Assembly (NCBI RefSeq): GCF_003858395.1
Contig: NZ_QWEV01000005.1
Location: 434,001-498,000, forward strand
Origin: Acidipila sp. EB88
Lineage (GTDB): Bacteria; Acidobacteriota; Terriglobia; Terriglobales; Acidobacteriaceae
Reading direction: 5' to 3'
Length of the DNA stretch: 64,000 nucleotides
Every line of letters begins with the position of its first letter. The stretch's first letter is position 1. Below, piece by piece: positions 26,681-34,587 of the stretch. The notes under the pieces are model-generated. The model was not told where the DNA came from. It ran no database searches and worked only from the letters and a program-made list of their open reading frames with translations. A program made the translations under genes and the position numbers.

Positions 26681-28750
26681 ATGCCGCGCGTGAGGCGCCA
26701 GGCTGCCCGCTGGCTGCTTCCGCCAACCGTCGGATTGATCGCCGTGGTGCCTTTGCTGCTCCATGGCGCCTCGTGCGGACACGACTTCGACTTCCACCTG
26801 CAGAGCTGGTTTGCGGTGTGCGCCGCCTGGCACGACGGCCTGCTCGCGCCCCAATGGGTGCCGGGCGCCAACTACGGCGCGGGCGAGCCGCGCCTGCTGT
26901 TTTATCCTCCGCTTTCGTGGCTGCTGGGCGCCCTCCTGTCGTTGCTGCTGCCCTGGGCGCTGGTGCCCGCTGCGTTTACCGCGGTGTGCGTGGCAGGCTC
27001 CGCCGCTGCCATGCACTTTGCAGTGGCGCGCACCGCAGGCCCGGCGCGCCGCCTGCGCTGTGCCAGCCTCGCAGGCATGGTGTACGCGCTGTGCCCCTAC
27101 CTGCTGTTTACCGGCTTTGAGCGCACCGCATTCGGCGAACTGCTTGCCGCCGTGTGGCTGCCGCTGCTGTTTGCCGCGGTGCTGGCACCCCGGTGGTCGC
27201 CGGCGCGCATCGGCGTTCTGGTCGCGGCACTCTGGTACACCAACGCGCCGGCAGCCGTGATGGGCTGTTACCTGGTTGCAGCGGCCACCCTGTGGCGGGC
27301 CGGGAGCACGTGGTTCCGCGCCCGCCGTGCGGAGCCCGAGCCACTGGACTACCCGATGCCCGCCTCCGGGATCTGGACACTCAACGTACCCTGCAGCCCA
27401 TCGATGCGCCGCAATCCACCGCCGTGGAAGCGTGCAGGCCGCTGCTTGCTGCAGGGCATTGCCGCGCTTGCACTGGGCTGCGCGCTGGCCGCTGACTACC
27501 TTGTGCCCGCCTGGTACGAACAGCGTTTTGTGGAGATCCAGCGCGCCGTGGGCTCCGGCATGCGCGTGGAAGACAGCTTCTGGTTTGAACGCACCGGCGA
27601 AGCCTTTCACGACCAGGTACTGCACACCGCCTCGGTGATCGGCGTCGCGACCTTTGCCGCCGCTGCGCTTGTAGCTGCCGCGCTGCTGGGTCGCCGCTTT
27701 CTTCGCAGCCGAGGAGGCCGACTCGGGGAACTCGCACGATTGAAGCCGTCTCTTGCGGCCGCTGGCATCGGCCGGGGCATCACGTTCAGTCCCGCTGCAC
27801 TGCACACGCCAACCACCTTTCTGGCCTCGCTGATTGCTGCCTGCGCACTGCTGCAATTGCGCTGGAGCGCGCCGCTGTGGCACCTGCTGCCGCAGTTGCG
27901 CTTTCTGCAGTTTCCCTGGCGGCTGCTGCTGCCGGCAAGTGCGGCCACCGTGTTGCTGGGCGCTCACGTTGGCGCAAGAGCGAGCGAGTGGCGCGGCGCG
28001 GCGATCCCTGCTTTTCCAGCAAACCCGGGCGATCGTCGCCGCGCCTGGCTCCCGGGCCACGCTCCCACCCTTGCATGCGCGTTGCTCGCCGTGGTCTACG
28101 TTGCGGGCAGCGTTGCGTGGGCTGCGCACACCCGCTACCAGCCCTGTGACGACGAAGACAACGTTGCCGCACAACAACAACTGGTCCGCACCGGCGCCGG
28201 CTTTGAAGGCACAGACGAGTACACGCCCACGCATAGCGACAATGGCGAAATCCAGCAAGGACTGCCTGTGGTGCGCCTGCTCCCGCAGGCCGATGCCGAC
28301 GAAGGCGATGACACCGCCACGGCCAACCCGGCGTGGACTGCGCCCGCGCCACTCACCCCGGCCCCGCAGCCGGCTCCCCGAGTCGACATACTCCGGTGGA
28401 AGCCGGAACAGTTCACCGTGCGCATCACGCCCGCGTCGGGTCCGGCGGCACCGTTCGGAACAACGACCCCGCAGCGTTACGCCGTGCTCCGCCTGGAGCG
28501 CTACCCTGCGTGGTCCATCCTGCTTAATGGGGCGCCCTGCGCTGCCAGATGCGTGCCGCGCGAGGACGGACTGCTCGCCGTGGAGCTGCCGCTCTCGCAG
28601 CCGGCCACGATCACCGGCAGCTACCGGGCCACCCCCGACGTTTGGCTTGCACGCGCTCTGAGCGCCCTCGCGGCTGCCGTGCTGCTGTGTGTGCTGGCGC
28701 GCCGCCGCTGCGTCGGGCGCGTGCCCCGGTTGCGTCTTTCGGGAGCCTGA
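26681..28750 (+). CDS. PTPS-related polytopic membrane protein
   Basis: A 689-residue membrane protein resembling the '6-pyruvoyl-tetrahydropterin synthase-related' membrane family, which is related to YfhO/glycosyltransferase-like proteins. The first loop after membrane span 1 carries the family-type motif GHDFDFHLQSWF. Further features are FYPPLSWLLGALLS, YTNAPAAVMGCYLV and LRFLQFPWRLLLPASA near residue 405. About ten hydrophobic segments are followed by a large non-membrane region (about 490-650) with Pro-rich stretches and a last span near 660-675. The function is unknown; members are proposed to act on lipid-linked sugars. The start at ATG 26681 lacks a clear ribosome-binding site. It is followed by ispA after 122 bases. 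Confidence 0.75.
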   Translation: MPRVRRQAARWLLPPTVGLIAVVPLLLHGASCGHDFDFHLQSWFAVCAAWHDGLLAPQWVPGANYGAGEPRLLFYPPLSWLLGALLSLLLPWALVPAAFTAVCVAGSAAAMHFAVARTAGPARRLRCASLAGMVYALCPYLLFTGFERTAFGELLAAVWLPLLFAAVLAPRWSPARIGVLVAALWYTNAPAAVMGCYLVAAATLWRAGSTWFRARRAEPEPLDYPMPASGIWTLNVPCSPSMRRNPPPWKRAGRCLLQGIAALALGCALAADYLVPAWYEQRFVEIQRAVGSGMRVEDSFWFERTGEAFHDQVLHTASVIGVATFAAAALVAAALLGRRFLRSRGGRLGELARLKPSLAAAGIGRGITFSPAALHTPTTFLASLIAACALLQLRWSAPLWHLLPQLRFLQFPWRLLLPASAATVLLGAHVGARASEWRGAAIPAFPANPGDRRRAWLPGHAPTLACALLAVVYVAGSVAWAAHTRYQPCDDEDNVAAQQQLVRTGAGFEGTDEYTPTHSDNGEIQQGLPVVRLLPQADADEGDDTATANPAWTAPAPLTPAPQPAPRVDILRWKPEQFTVRITPASGPAAPFGTTTPQRYAVLRLERYPAWSILLNGAPCAARCVPREDGLLAVELPLSQPATITGSYRATPDVWLARALSALAAAVLLCVLARRRCVGRVPRLRLSGA

Positions 28751-28857
28751 CGGCACCGAGATGGCAACTCGGGGAAACGAATTGCCGGCTGGCATGCGCC
28801 GTTCCTGTTTGCGTAAGCCGGCGGCCTGACACTGCCAGACGTCGGGGCCAAGTCAGC

Positions 28858-28863
28858 TATGAT
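28858..28863 (+). promoter_or_regulatory. -10 box candidate close to the ispA start
   Basis: TATGAT ends nine bases before the ispA ATG. The intervening GAGACGGAA could serve as a weak ribosome-binding site, so this is a less certain leaderless candidate. Confidence 0.4.
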
Positions 28864-28872
28864 GAGACGGAA

Positions 28873-29763
28873 ATGACCCCTGATGTGCAAAGCCTGCTGC
28901 GCGCTGGTGCCGCGGCGACCGATGCCGCGCTGGAGCGCCTTCTTCCCCCAGCCACCGCCATTCCGCAATCCATCCATGCAGCAATGCGCCACAGCACCTT
29001 TGCCGGGGGCAAACGCCTGCGGCCGGTGCTGGCCATCGAGGCAGCCCGCGCCGTCGCGGGCGTCGTCCCCGCGGGCGTTGAAGAGCTGGGCGCCGCGCTT
29101 GAGATGCTGCACACCTACTCGCTGGTGCACGACGACCTGCCTGCGCTCGACAACGACGACCTGCGCCGCGGCAAGCCCACCTGCCACGTGGTCTTTGGCG
29201 AAGCCATCGCCATCCTCGCGGGTGACGCATTGCAGACCCACGCCTACCGCGTGCTGGCCGGCATCGCCTGCCCGCCAGAAGCGCGCATCGAGATCATCCG
29301 CCGTGTTGCCGAGGCAACCGGCACCGAGGACGGCATGATCGGCGGCCAGGTGCTCGATCTTGAGGGTGAAAACACTGCCGCTACCGCGGCTTCGGTGGAA
29401 GCAATCCACCGCGCCAAGACCGGCGCCCTGATCCGCGTCAGCGTGGTGGCAGGCGGGCTCTATGCCGGCGCCAATGCCGAGCAATGCGCGCTGCTGACCA
29501 CCTTTGGCACCAAGGCCGGGCTTGCGTTCCAGATCGTGGACGACATCCTGGATATGACGCAGACCTCGGAACAACTGGGCAAGACCGCCGGCAAGGATGT
29601 GGCTACCGAGAAGGCGACCTGGCCTGCCGTGCATGGTCTGGAGCAGGCACATAAAGACGCGGAACGCCTGGTTGAGGAGGCTTTTGCCGCGTTGTCGACC
29701 TTCGGCCCGCATGCGGACAGCCTCAAGGCCGTGGCCAGCTACCTGGTGGAGCGACAGCACTAG
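28873..29763 (+). CDS. ispA: Farnesyl/geranylgeranyl diphosphate synthase (IspA type)
   Basis: A short-chain trans-prenyltransferase of 296 residues that makes farnesyl or geranylgeranyl diphosphate for UppS and the quinone side-chain synthase. The first Asp-rich motif has the IspA-type insertion HDDLPALDNDDLRRGKPTCH and the second is QIVDDILDMTQTSEQLGKT. GGKRLRPVLAIEAARA is also typical. The C-terminus has the usual AGKDVATEKATWPAVHGL. It starts at ATG 28873; the open frame extends upstream through the preceding gene's 3' end but carries no homology. Chain length cannot be fixed from sequence alone. Confidence 0.94.
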   Translation: MTPDVQSLLRAGAAATDAALERLLPPATAIPQSIHAAMRHSTFAGGKRLRPVLAIEAARAVAGVVPAGVEELGAALEMLHTYSLVHDDLPALDNDDLRRGKPTCHVVFGEAIAILAGDALQTHAYRVLAGIACPPEARIEIIRRVAEATGTEDGMIGGQVLDLEGENTAATAASVEAIHRAKTGALIRVSVVAGGLYAGANAEQCALLTTFGTKAGLAFQIVDDILDMTQTSEQLGKTAGKDVATEKATWPAVHGLEQAHKDAERLVEEAFAALSTFGPHADSLKAVASYLVERQH

Positions 29764-29851
29764 CGCGCCCAATCGTTCAACGCCTGTGTCGGCAGGTGCA
29801 ACAATAGACACAGCGATCCATGCACGTGGCAAGCGCGGGCCGTGCCGTCAG

Positions 29852-29890
29852 AACGGGTGCCCCATGTCTCGCTCCTGAGACGCGGGAATC
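29852..29890 (+). repeat. Palindromic repeat, copy 1
   Basis: GGGTGCCCCATGTCTCG is followed by TGAGACGCGGGA. The arms CCCATGTCTC (29861-29870) and GAGACGCGGG (29877-29886) form a hairpin with one A-C mismatch and one wobble. The same unit occurs at 34277-34314. It lies between ispA and the DUF59 gene. Confidence 0.7.
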
Positions 29891-29995
29891 AAGAAAGACG
29901 GCGCCGGGTGTTACAAATCTACCCTGCGCCCACTCCGAACCCGCTGCCGGCCGAACCAGCCAAGAACTTTGCAATGAAAATGGGAGAACCTGTCC

Positions 29996-30331
29996 ATGCC
30001 TCTCACTGAAGACGACGTACGCACCGCCCTCCGGGACGTGAACGACCCGGAACTCCCGGTCAACATCGTGGATCTCGGGCTGGTCTACAACGTCACGGTC
30101 GAGCCCGACCCGGATGCGCCAGGCATGCTGCCGCGGCAGAAGGTGCACGTCGTGATGTCGATGACCACGCAGGGCTGCCCGGCGCACGCGATGATCATCG
30201 AGCAGGTGCGCAATCGGCTTGGCGGCATCCAGGAGATCAGCCTCTGCGACGTGGAGCTGGTGTGGGAGCCGGCCTGGACGCCGGACCGGATCAGTCCCGA
30301 GGCGCAACGCAAGCTGGGCATCGCTTCGTAG
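29996..30331 (+). CDS. MIP18/DUF59 family iron-sulfur assembly protein
   Basis: A 111-residue protein of the MIP18 (PaaD/SufT-like) family, which takes part in maturation of iron-sulfur proteins. Family landmarks are VNDPELPVNIVDLGLVYNV near the N-terminus and TTQGCPAHAMIIEQVRNR, containing the conserved Cys of the MIP18 fold (residue about 61). The C-terminus WEPAWTPDRISPEAQRKLG is typical of the SufT-like group. ATG 29996 has GGGAGAA seven bases upstream. No suf operon is in the window. A long hairpin terminates it. Confidence 0.9.
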   Translation: MPLTEDDVRTALRDVNDPELPVNIVDLGLVYNVTVEPDPDAPGMLPRQKVHVVMSMTTQGCPAHAMIIEQVRNRLGGIQEISLCDVELVWEPAWTPDRISPEAQRKLGIAS

Positions 30332-30347
30332 AATCTCCGGAGCAAGC

Positions 30348-30397
30348 GAAAGCGGCTGGTGAGGGGCACGATCCGTGCCGCCTCACCAGCCGCTTTC
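30348..30397. terminator. Bidirectional terminator after the DUF59 gene
   Basis: Arms of 23 bases (30348-30370) and 24 bases (30374-30397, with one bulged G) pair around a 3-base loop. It separates convergent genes. Confidence 0.88.
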
Positions 30398-30456
30398 TGT
30401 TTCCCGATCGACTGCTCAACGCACTCGACTCACTTGCCCCACTTGACCGCGCCAGG

Positions 30457-30786
30457 CTATCCCTGGCGACCCATCGTCTCGCGCAGACGGGCGGCCTGCT
30501 CACCTACCCGCTCGATCATGCCCTCCGCCTTGACCAGGAAGTCCTGCCCCTGGCGAATGTAGGCGGGCAGCTTGCTCCACAGCTCACGCGCTTCTTCCGG
30601 CTCTTCCAGCAGCGTCGTCGCCGCGCCCGTGGCGGCCACGATCAGCGCCGCCTGCTTGCGTCCCGTGATCAGCAGAACCGCTCCCGCAACCAGCGAGGCC
30701 GCGGCCACCTGGTGCGACCAATGCACCTGCTTCACAGCTGCCAGGGTGTCGCCGTCGGTGTGTGTCGAAAGGTTCGTTGATTTCAT
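30457..30786 (-). CDS. Small hypothetical protein with a hydrophobic hairpin
   Basis: I do not recognise the family. The 109-residue product has a polar N-terminus and a central hydrophobic region of about 35 residues (VAAASLVAGAVLLITGRKQ and ALIVAATGAATTLL). The charged C-terminal half is probably helical (EEPEEARELWSKL, then FLVKAEGMIERVGEQAARLR). This could be a membrane hairpin with a cytosolic helix. GGAGGAG lies ten bases before ATG 30786. It may form a set with the zinc-ribbon gene upstream on the same strand. Confidence 0.65.
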   Translation of the reverse strand: MKSTNLSTHTDGDTLAAVKQVHWSHQVAAASLVAGAVLLITGRKQAALIVAATGAATTLLEEPEEARELWSKLPAYIRQGQDFLVKAEGMIERVGEQAARLRETMGRQG

Positions 30787-30914
30787 CTCTGTTAGCTCCT
30801 CCAGTCACCCTGTGGGATGCGCGATGCTGCGTTTCGGTGCGAATGCGGGTGCAGAGCTTTGCCCCGCGGGCCCACCCATCTGCATTTATGCGGGTCAATC
30901 CCGATTCGTGCAAC

Positions 30915-31235
30915 TCAATCCAGGTCAAAGTCGCGCAAGGGCCGGTCCGTCACGGGCGACTCCTTCGCCTTGCGAAGCGCCTCGGCAAACCGCTTGGCCA
31001 TCACGTCTTCCTTGTTCTTTTCAGCATCCACTGCCTGCCGGAACAACGACTCCTTGCGCTCGTCGCCTTCCCGCATGGCTCGCGCCGCCGTTTCGAAATC
31101 CTCGAACGTACGCTTGCGCGGGGCGGGGGTGTGCGCGATCACCGCCCGGGTCGCGGGATCGATGCGCAGCATGCCTCCGCACTCCGGGCAGCTCACATCA
31201 AAAGGCTCCGTCCCGCTCCGCATCTTGTCTGCCAT
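30915..31235 (-). CDS. Small zinc-ribbon-like hypothetical protein
   Basis: A 106-residue soluble protein. The N-terminal part carries a half zinc ribbon, VSCPECGGMLRIDPATR. No second Cys pair is present, so metal binding would need dimerisation or may be lost. The remainder is charged and helical (TFEDFETAARAMREG, VMAKRFAEALRKAKES). I cannot assign a function. ATG 31235 has GAGGA ten bases upstream. It lies between bshC and a small membrane protein gene on the same strand. Confidence 0.65.
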   Translation of the reverse strand: MADKMRSGTEPFDVSCPECGGMLRIDPATRAVIAHTPAPRKRTFEDFETAARAMREGDERKESLFRQAVDAEKNKEDVMAKRFAEALRKAKESPVTDRPLRDFDLD

Positions 31236-31402
31236 GTTGCTCGATCCTCACTTCCCTGGATGCATTCACGCGCTGGTTCCGGTTGAGATGCGGCCGGCTG
31301 CCGGGGAGCCGTGTCGCCGCTGTTTGCATTGGCGAACGCGTCTATCGCCTTCGAGCGACTGCGCCGCGATCCGACTGCGCAGCACCTGCGCGAGCCGGAC
31401 GC

Positions 31403-33085
31403 TTAGATGGTGAGGAGCTTGTGCCCCGGGCAATCGCCACCGGCGGAGTCCACCAGCAGCGACACCAGGGCGCTGCCATGTCGCGCCAGCTCCGCGGAGG
31501 CGCCGACGGCGCGCTCCTGCAGGTGGCCACCGGGGTACACCGCAGCATACAGCGCGCTGACCCGGCGCCGGATGCTGCCATCCCGCTCCAGCTCACGCTG
31601 CGCGGCCAGGCGGCGCAGGCGGTTGAGCTGGTAGCGCATCTTGCTCGCAGCCACTGCGGCAGAGCGGCCCAGCGCTTCATCGAGCCCGGTCATCCAGGCC
31701 GTGAGTGCGTCCAGCTCGACCGACATGCTGCTGCCCACCGCGTGGAGCCGCTGCTTGGCTTCGAGCGGCATGGCGCGCGCGCCGACGCGCTGGGTGAGCT
31801 CGTCCTTCGGCATCCGGAAGAGCTCCGGCAGGTCAATGCCGTCATGCTCCAGCACCTCGGCCTGCCTGGCGCTGATCAAGGTGGCACTCAAACGGGGCAG
31901 CACCACCGTGGAACGACCCAGCAGGCGCTCATGCAGCACGCCATTCTGGGCAAAGTAGGCGATCTCCGCCGGGCCGCCGATGTAGGCGGCGGTGGGCAGG
32001 ATCGCATCCTGGAACACCGGCCGCAACAGTGCGTTGGGGCTCAGCCGCTCCGGCTCGGTGCCCAGGATCTCCAGCAGTTCTTCGGTGGAGTAGCTCGTGC
32101 TTCCGGCGGTCCAGCTTCCGTTGCCGGTGCGCTTCAGGGGAAGACGGGTATGGGGTGCATTTTCAGCACCGCCCGCCAGCAGAAACAGCAGGCTGGCGCC
32201 CGGCTTGACCAGCACCTGCTGGTGGTAGCCCTGTTGCTCCAGCAGCTGGCCGCGCTCGAGCAGCAGCGTTTCCAGCTCGGCAGCCTCGGTAATGGCCCGA
32301 CGCAACACCGGGGCACCCAGCGCATGCGCGGCACGTCCCGCCGCGTCCATAACGACCAGGCCCTGCTCACGAAATGTAGCAGCCAGCCACTGCGCGAATG
32401 CCCCAGCGAAGGTTGCTTCGGGCCGGTAACATCGGCGGAGCAGTTCGATCTCCGCACCATGGCCCAGCAGCGCCGCGGCCTCGTTGAGAGCCGCGTCTAT
32501 GCTCGCACCCAGCCGCAGGGCGCCCACGGGCGCGCCGGAGGCACGGTCCGGGTGCTCCGTAAGTCGCACGGTGTGCAGGGTGCCGTCCTGCGCGGGCAGC
32601 ACCACGTGGTCAATCTCGGCAAAATCATGGTCTTCGGTCGCCAGCCAGAACACCGGCACGTGGGGAATACCCGTTGCGGCGGTGGCATCCTGTGCCAGGC
32701 GTACGGCCGTGGCGGCCTTGTGCAGGGTGTAGAGCGGGCCGCCGAACAGCGCTACCTGCTGGCCTGTGACCACCGCCCGCGCACCGTGGCGCAGCTTTTC
32801 AATGTTGGCCATCGCTGGCGAGCCCGCGTGGCAGGCATCGTTCTGGGCAGACAGAAGGGCGGCCAGTTCCGGCCTTGGTACGGACACGGGCGCGTCCTGG
32901 TGCATCCATCCCCGGCCTACGGGAGAAGCCGGGTAAAACGCCCCGGCGCGACCTTCAACAAACTCTGCAAACAAGCGGGAAAGCCCCGGCAGCACAGCAA
33001 GGGGATAACAGGCACCGGCCACAGGGCTTCCTCCATCTACTCCGTCCCAGTTTCTCACGACCGCTCCGGCGCCCTGCCCCGTCAT
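31403..33085 (-). CDS. bshC: Putative bacillithiol synthase BshC
   Basis: The cysteine-adding enzyme of bacillithiol synthesis, joining cysteine to GlcN-malate. The N-terminus CYPLAVLPGLSRLFAEFVEG is typical. So are the nucleotide-fold segment AVVTGQQVALFGGPLYTLHK (about residues 100-120), VPVFWLATEDHDFAEIDHV and the later block PTAAYIGGPAEIAYFAQ. The C-terminal coiled-coil helices are present. The length of 560 residues is close to the family norm of about 540. ATG 33085 was chosen because the longer open frame to 33250 encodes a Cys/Ser-rich, implausible extension. A PIG-L deacetylase at 14978 may be the preceding pathway enzyme; a BshA glycosyltransferase is not in the window. Confidence 0.9.
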   Translation of the reverse strand: MTGQGAGAVVRNWDGVDGGSPVAGACYPLAVLPGLSRLFAEFVEGRAGAFYPASPVGRGWMHQDAPVSVPRPELAALLSAQNDACHAGSPAMANIEKLRHGARAVVTGQQVALFGGPLYTLHKAATAVRLAQDATAATGIPHVPVFWLATEDHDFAEIDHVVLPAQDGTLHTVRLTEHPDRASGAPVGALRLGASIDAALNEAAALLGHGAEIELLRRCYRPEATFAGAFAQWLAATFREQGLVVMDAAGRAAHALGAPVLRRAITEAAELETLLLERGQLLEQQGYHQQVLVKPGASLLFLLAGGAENAPHTRLPLKRTGNGSWTAGSTSYSTEELLEILGTEPERLSPNALLRPVFQDAILPTAAYIGGPAEIAYFAQNGVLHERLLGRSTVVLPRLSATLISARQAEVLEHDGIDLPELFRMPKDELTQRVGARAMPLEAKQRLHAVGSSMSVELDALTAWMTGLDEALGRSAAVAASKMRYQLNRLRRLAAQRELERDGSIRRRVSALYAAVYPGGHLQERAVGASAELARHGSALVSLLVDSAGGDCPGHKLLTI

Positions 33086-33140
33086 CTCATCCCATACATC
33101 GGCTACCGTGGCAGAGAATAGGAACAATCGAGGAGCAGGC

Positions 33141-33845
33141 ATGGCAAAGAAACTGAAGCACGCAGAGCAGCAACAGCAGCAACCCAAGCAACAGCCAGAA
33201 CAGGCGGCAGCCGGAGCGCCCACCGCGTTGCAGCTCCGGGCCGAGGGCAAGGCAGAGATCCTCTCCTCCCATGTTGCCTACGAAGGACCCTTGTTCAAGG
33301 TCTACAAGGAAGAGATTCGCGAGCCCAACGGCCATGTCACCAACCGGGACGTGATCCGCCACAACGGATCGGTGGTGATCCTCGCGGTGGATTCGTCTGG
33401 CAAGAAGGGCAAGAAGGATCCGGTTGTCATCATGGAGCGGCAGTACCGCCATGCGGCCGGCCAGTACCTGTGGGAGCTGCCCGCGGGCAAGATCGAGCCC
33501 AACGAGGAGCGGCTTGCCGGGGCCAAGCGCGAACTCGAAGAGGAAACAGGCTACGCCGCCGAGACCTGGACCGAGCTGGTGCGCTACTACGCGAGCCCCG
33601 GCTTCCTGGGCGAGTGGATGCAGATCTACCTTGCCGAGGACTTGACCGCCGGTACCGCCCGGCCGGAAGCCGATGAGACCCTCGACATCTATCCGCTTCC
33701 CCTCTCGGAGGTGGAGGACCTGATTGCCGCCGGCCAGGTGCTCGACGGCAAGACCCTGATTGCGATCAGCGGGTACCGCCAGCTACGCGCCACACGCAAA
33801 CAGGCCGCAAAAAAGAACGGCAAACACCACAGCAAAAAACACTGA
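33141..33845 (+). CDS. Nudix hydrolase, ADP-ribose pyrophosphatase type
   Basis: A 234-residue hydrolase of nucleoside diphosphate derivatives. The Nudix box is intact as GKIEPNEERLAGAKRELEEE followed by TGY (G-x5-E-x7-REL-x-EE-x-G). The upstream WELPAG matches ADP-ribose pyrophosphatases. The N-terminus has a Gln-rich stretch (EQQQQQPKQQ, about residues 8-20) and the C-terminus is Lys/His-rich; both are unusual extensions and probably disordered. ATG 33141 is preceded by GAGGAGCAGGC. It is divergent from bshC with 55 bp between start codons. Confidence 0.92.
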   Translation: MAKKLKHAEQQQQQPKQQPEQAAAGAPTALQLRAEGKAEILSSHVAYEGPLFKVYKEEIREPNGHVTNRDVIRHNGSVVILAVDSSGKKGKKDPVVIMERQYRHAAGQYLWELPAGKIEPNEERLAGAKRELEEETGYAAETWTELVRYYASPGFLGEWMQIYLAEDLTAGTARPEADETLDIYPLPLSEVEDLIAAGQVLDGKTLIAISGYRQLRATRKQAAKKNGKHHSKKH

Positions 33846-33977
33846 GCTTCGTCCAAGCGGACAGCCCTGCGGTGTCGCAGCCGGCACGCGAAACCATCCG
33901 CGCTGCCGGCCCGTCTGAACTCTGCAGGCAGGCTGGGCTCCCCCCAACCGCAATCTGCGCACAGGAAGGCTCCTCAG

Positions 33978-34196
33978 GTGGCACAGTTCAAGGGCAAAGT
34001 GAAGTGGTTCAACAACGCCAAGGGTTTCGGCTTCATCGGCAGGGACGATGGGCCGGATGTGTTCGTACACTTTTCCGCGATCCAGATCGAGGGCTACAAG
34101 AGCCTGAAAGAAGGCGACGAGGTTGAGTTCGACGTAATTCAGGGTCAGAAGGGTCCGCAGGCCGACCAGGTCGTCCGGCATCGCGAGATCGCCTGA
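33978..34196 (+). CDS. Cold-shock domain protein
   Basis: A 72-residue single-stranded nucleic-acid-binding protein of the CspA family. RNP1 is [10 protein letters not shown] and RNP2 is VFVHFSAI, both within a five-stranded OB fold. The start GTG 33978 has AGGAAGG eight bases upstream. Such proteins act as RNA chaperones and need not be cold-induced. No extended 5' leader of the cspA type can be recognised in the 132-base gap before it. Confidence 0.95.
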   Translation: MAQFKGKVKWFNNAKGFGFIGRDDGPDVFVHFSAIQIEGYKSLKEGDEVEFDVIQGQKGPQADQVVRHREIA

Positions 34197-34276
34197 CGCT
34201 ATCGAGCGCACCGTACCGCAATGCACTTTCAGGCCGGGCGCAGCACTTCCTTCCGCCTTGCTAGCCTGAAGCAGAA

Positions 34277-34314
34277 CCGGGTGCCCCATGTCTCGTGTCT
34301 GAGACGTGGGAGTC
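34277..34314 (+). repeat. Palindromic repeat, copy 2
   Basis: GGGTGCCCCATGTCTCG is followed by TGAGACGTGGGAGTC. Arms 34285-34294 and 34301-34310 form a 10-bp stem with one wobble. It matches copy 1 at 29852-29890 and lies just before a decayed tautomerase fragment. Confidence 0.7.
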
Positions 34315-34341
34315 ACTCCGGGCGCCATGCTGGAATTGCTG

Positions 34342-34530
34342 AACGCGCCCCACCCTCGCACCTGTTTAACCGTCGGCGACACCAGGGAGCAGAAGCAGGC
34401 CGTCTTCCGGCAGATCGCCGATGCGCTCCATAGCCGACACGGTGTCCGGCGTAAAGATGTATGCACCAGCCCGCTTCCGGTGGTACCGCGGAGACTGGCC
34501 GCCCGTAAAGAGTTTTGTCCAACACACCCA
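34342..34530 (+). pseudogene. Decayed tautomerase-family fragment
   Basis: In the frame starting at 34306, the segment TVGDTREQKQAVFRQIADAL followed by HSRHGVRRKDV resembles the C-terminal half of tautomerase-family proteins (REQK...R..IA..L....GV...DV). After position 34464 the similarity moves to the next frame (RGDWPPVKSFVQ, compare the family's R-x-DW-x-FG...Q ending). The N-terminal half, including the catalytic Pro1, is absent. I interpret it as a truncated, frameshifted remnant. The family match is from memory, not from a search. Confidence 0.5.
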
Positions 34531-34573
34531 TCCGGATTGCACCCAGCCATGACCGGCGCGCTGCCTTTCTCAG

Positions 34574-34579
34574 TACAGT
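34574..34579 (+). promoter_or_regulatory. -10 box of a putative leaderless polX promoter
   Basis: TACAGT ends eight bases before the polX ATG and no Shine-Dalgarno sequence is present. Confidence 0.45.
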
Positions 34580-34587
34580 AGAAAGCG

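Noticed and set aside
26675-28795. A roughly 700-codon open frame antisense to the PTPS-related gene
   Set aside because: Long antisense frames are expected at this GC content. Its product is Arg/Gly/Gln-rich with no recognisable domain, while the plus strand encodes a clear membrane protein.
34306-34581. A 91-codon frame as an intact small gene
   Set aside because: Its only recognisable part matches the middle of a tautomerase and the similarity changes frame, so a decayed fragment is a better explanation.
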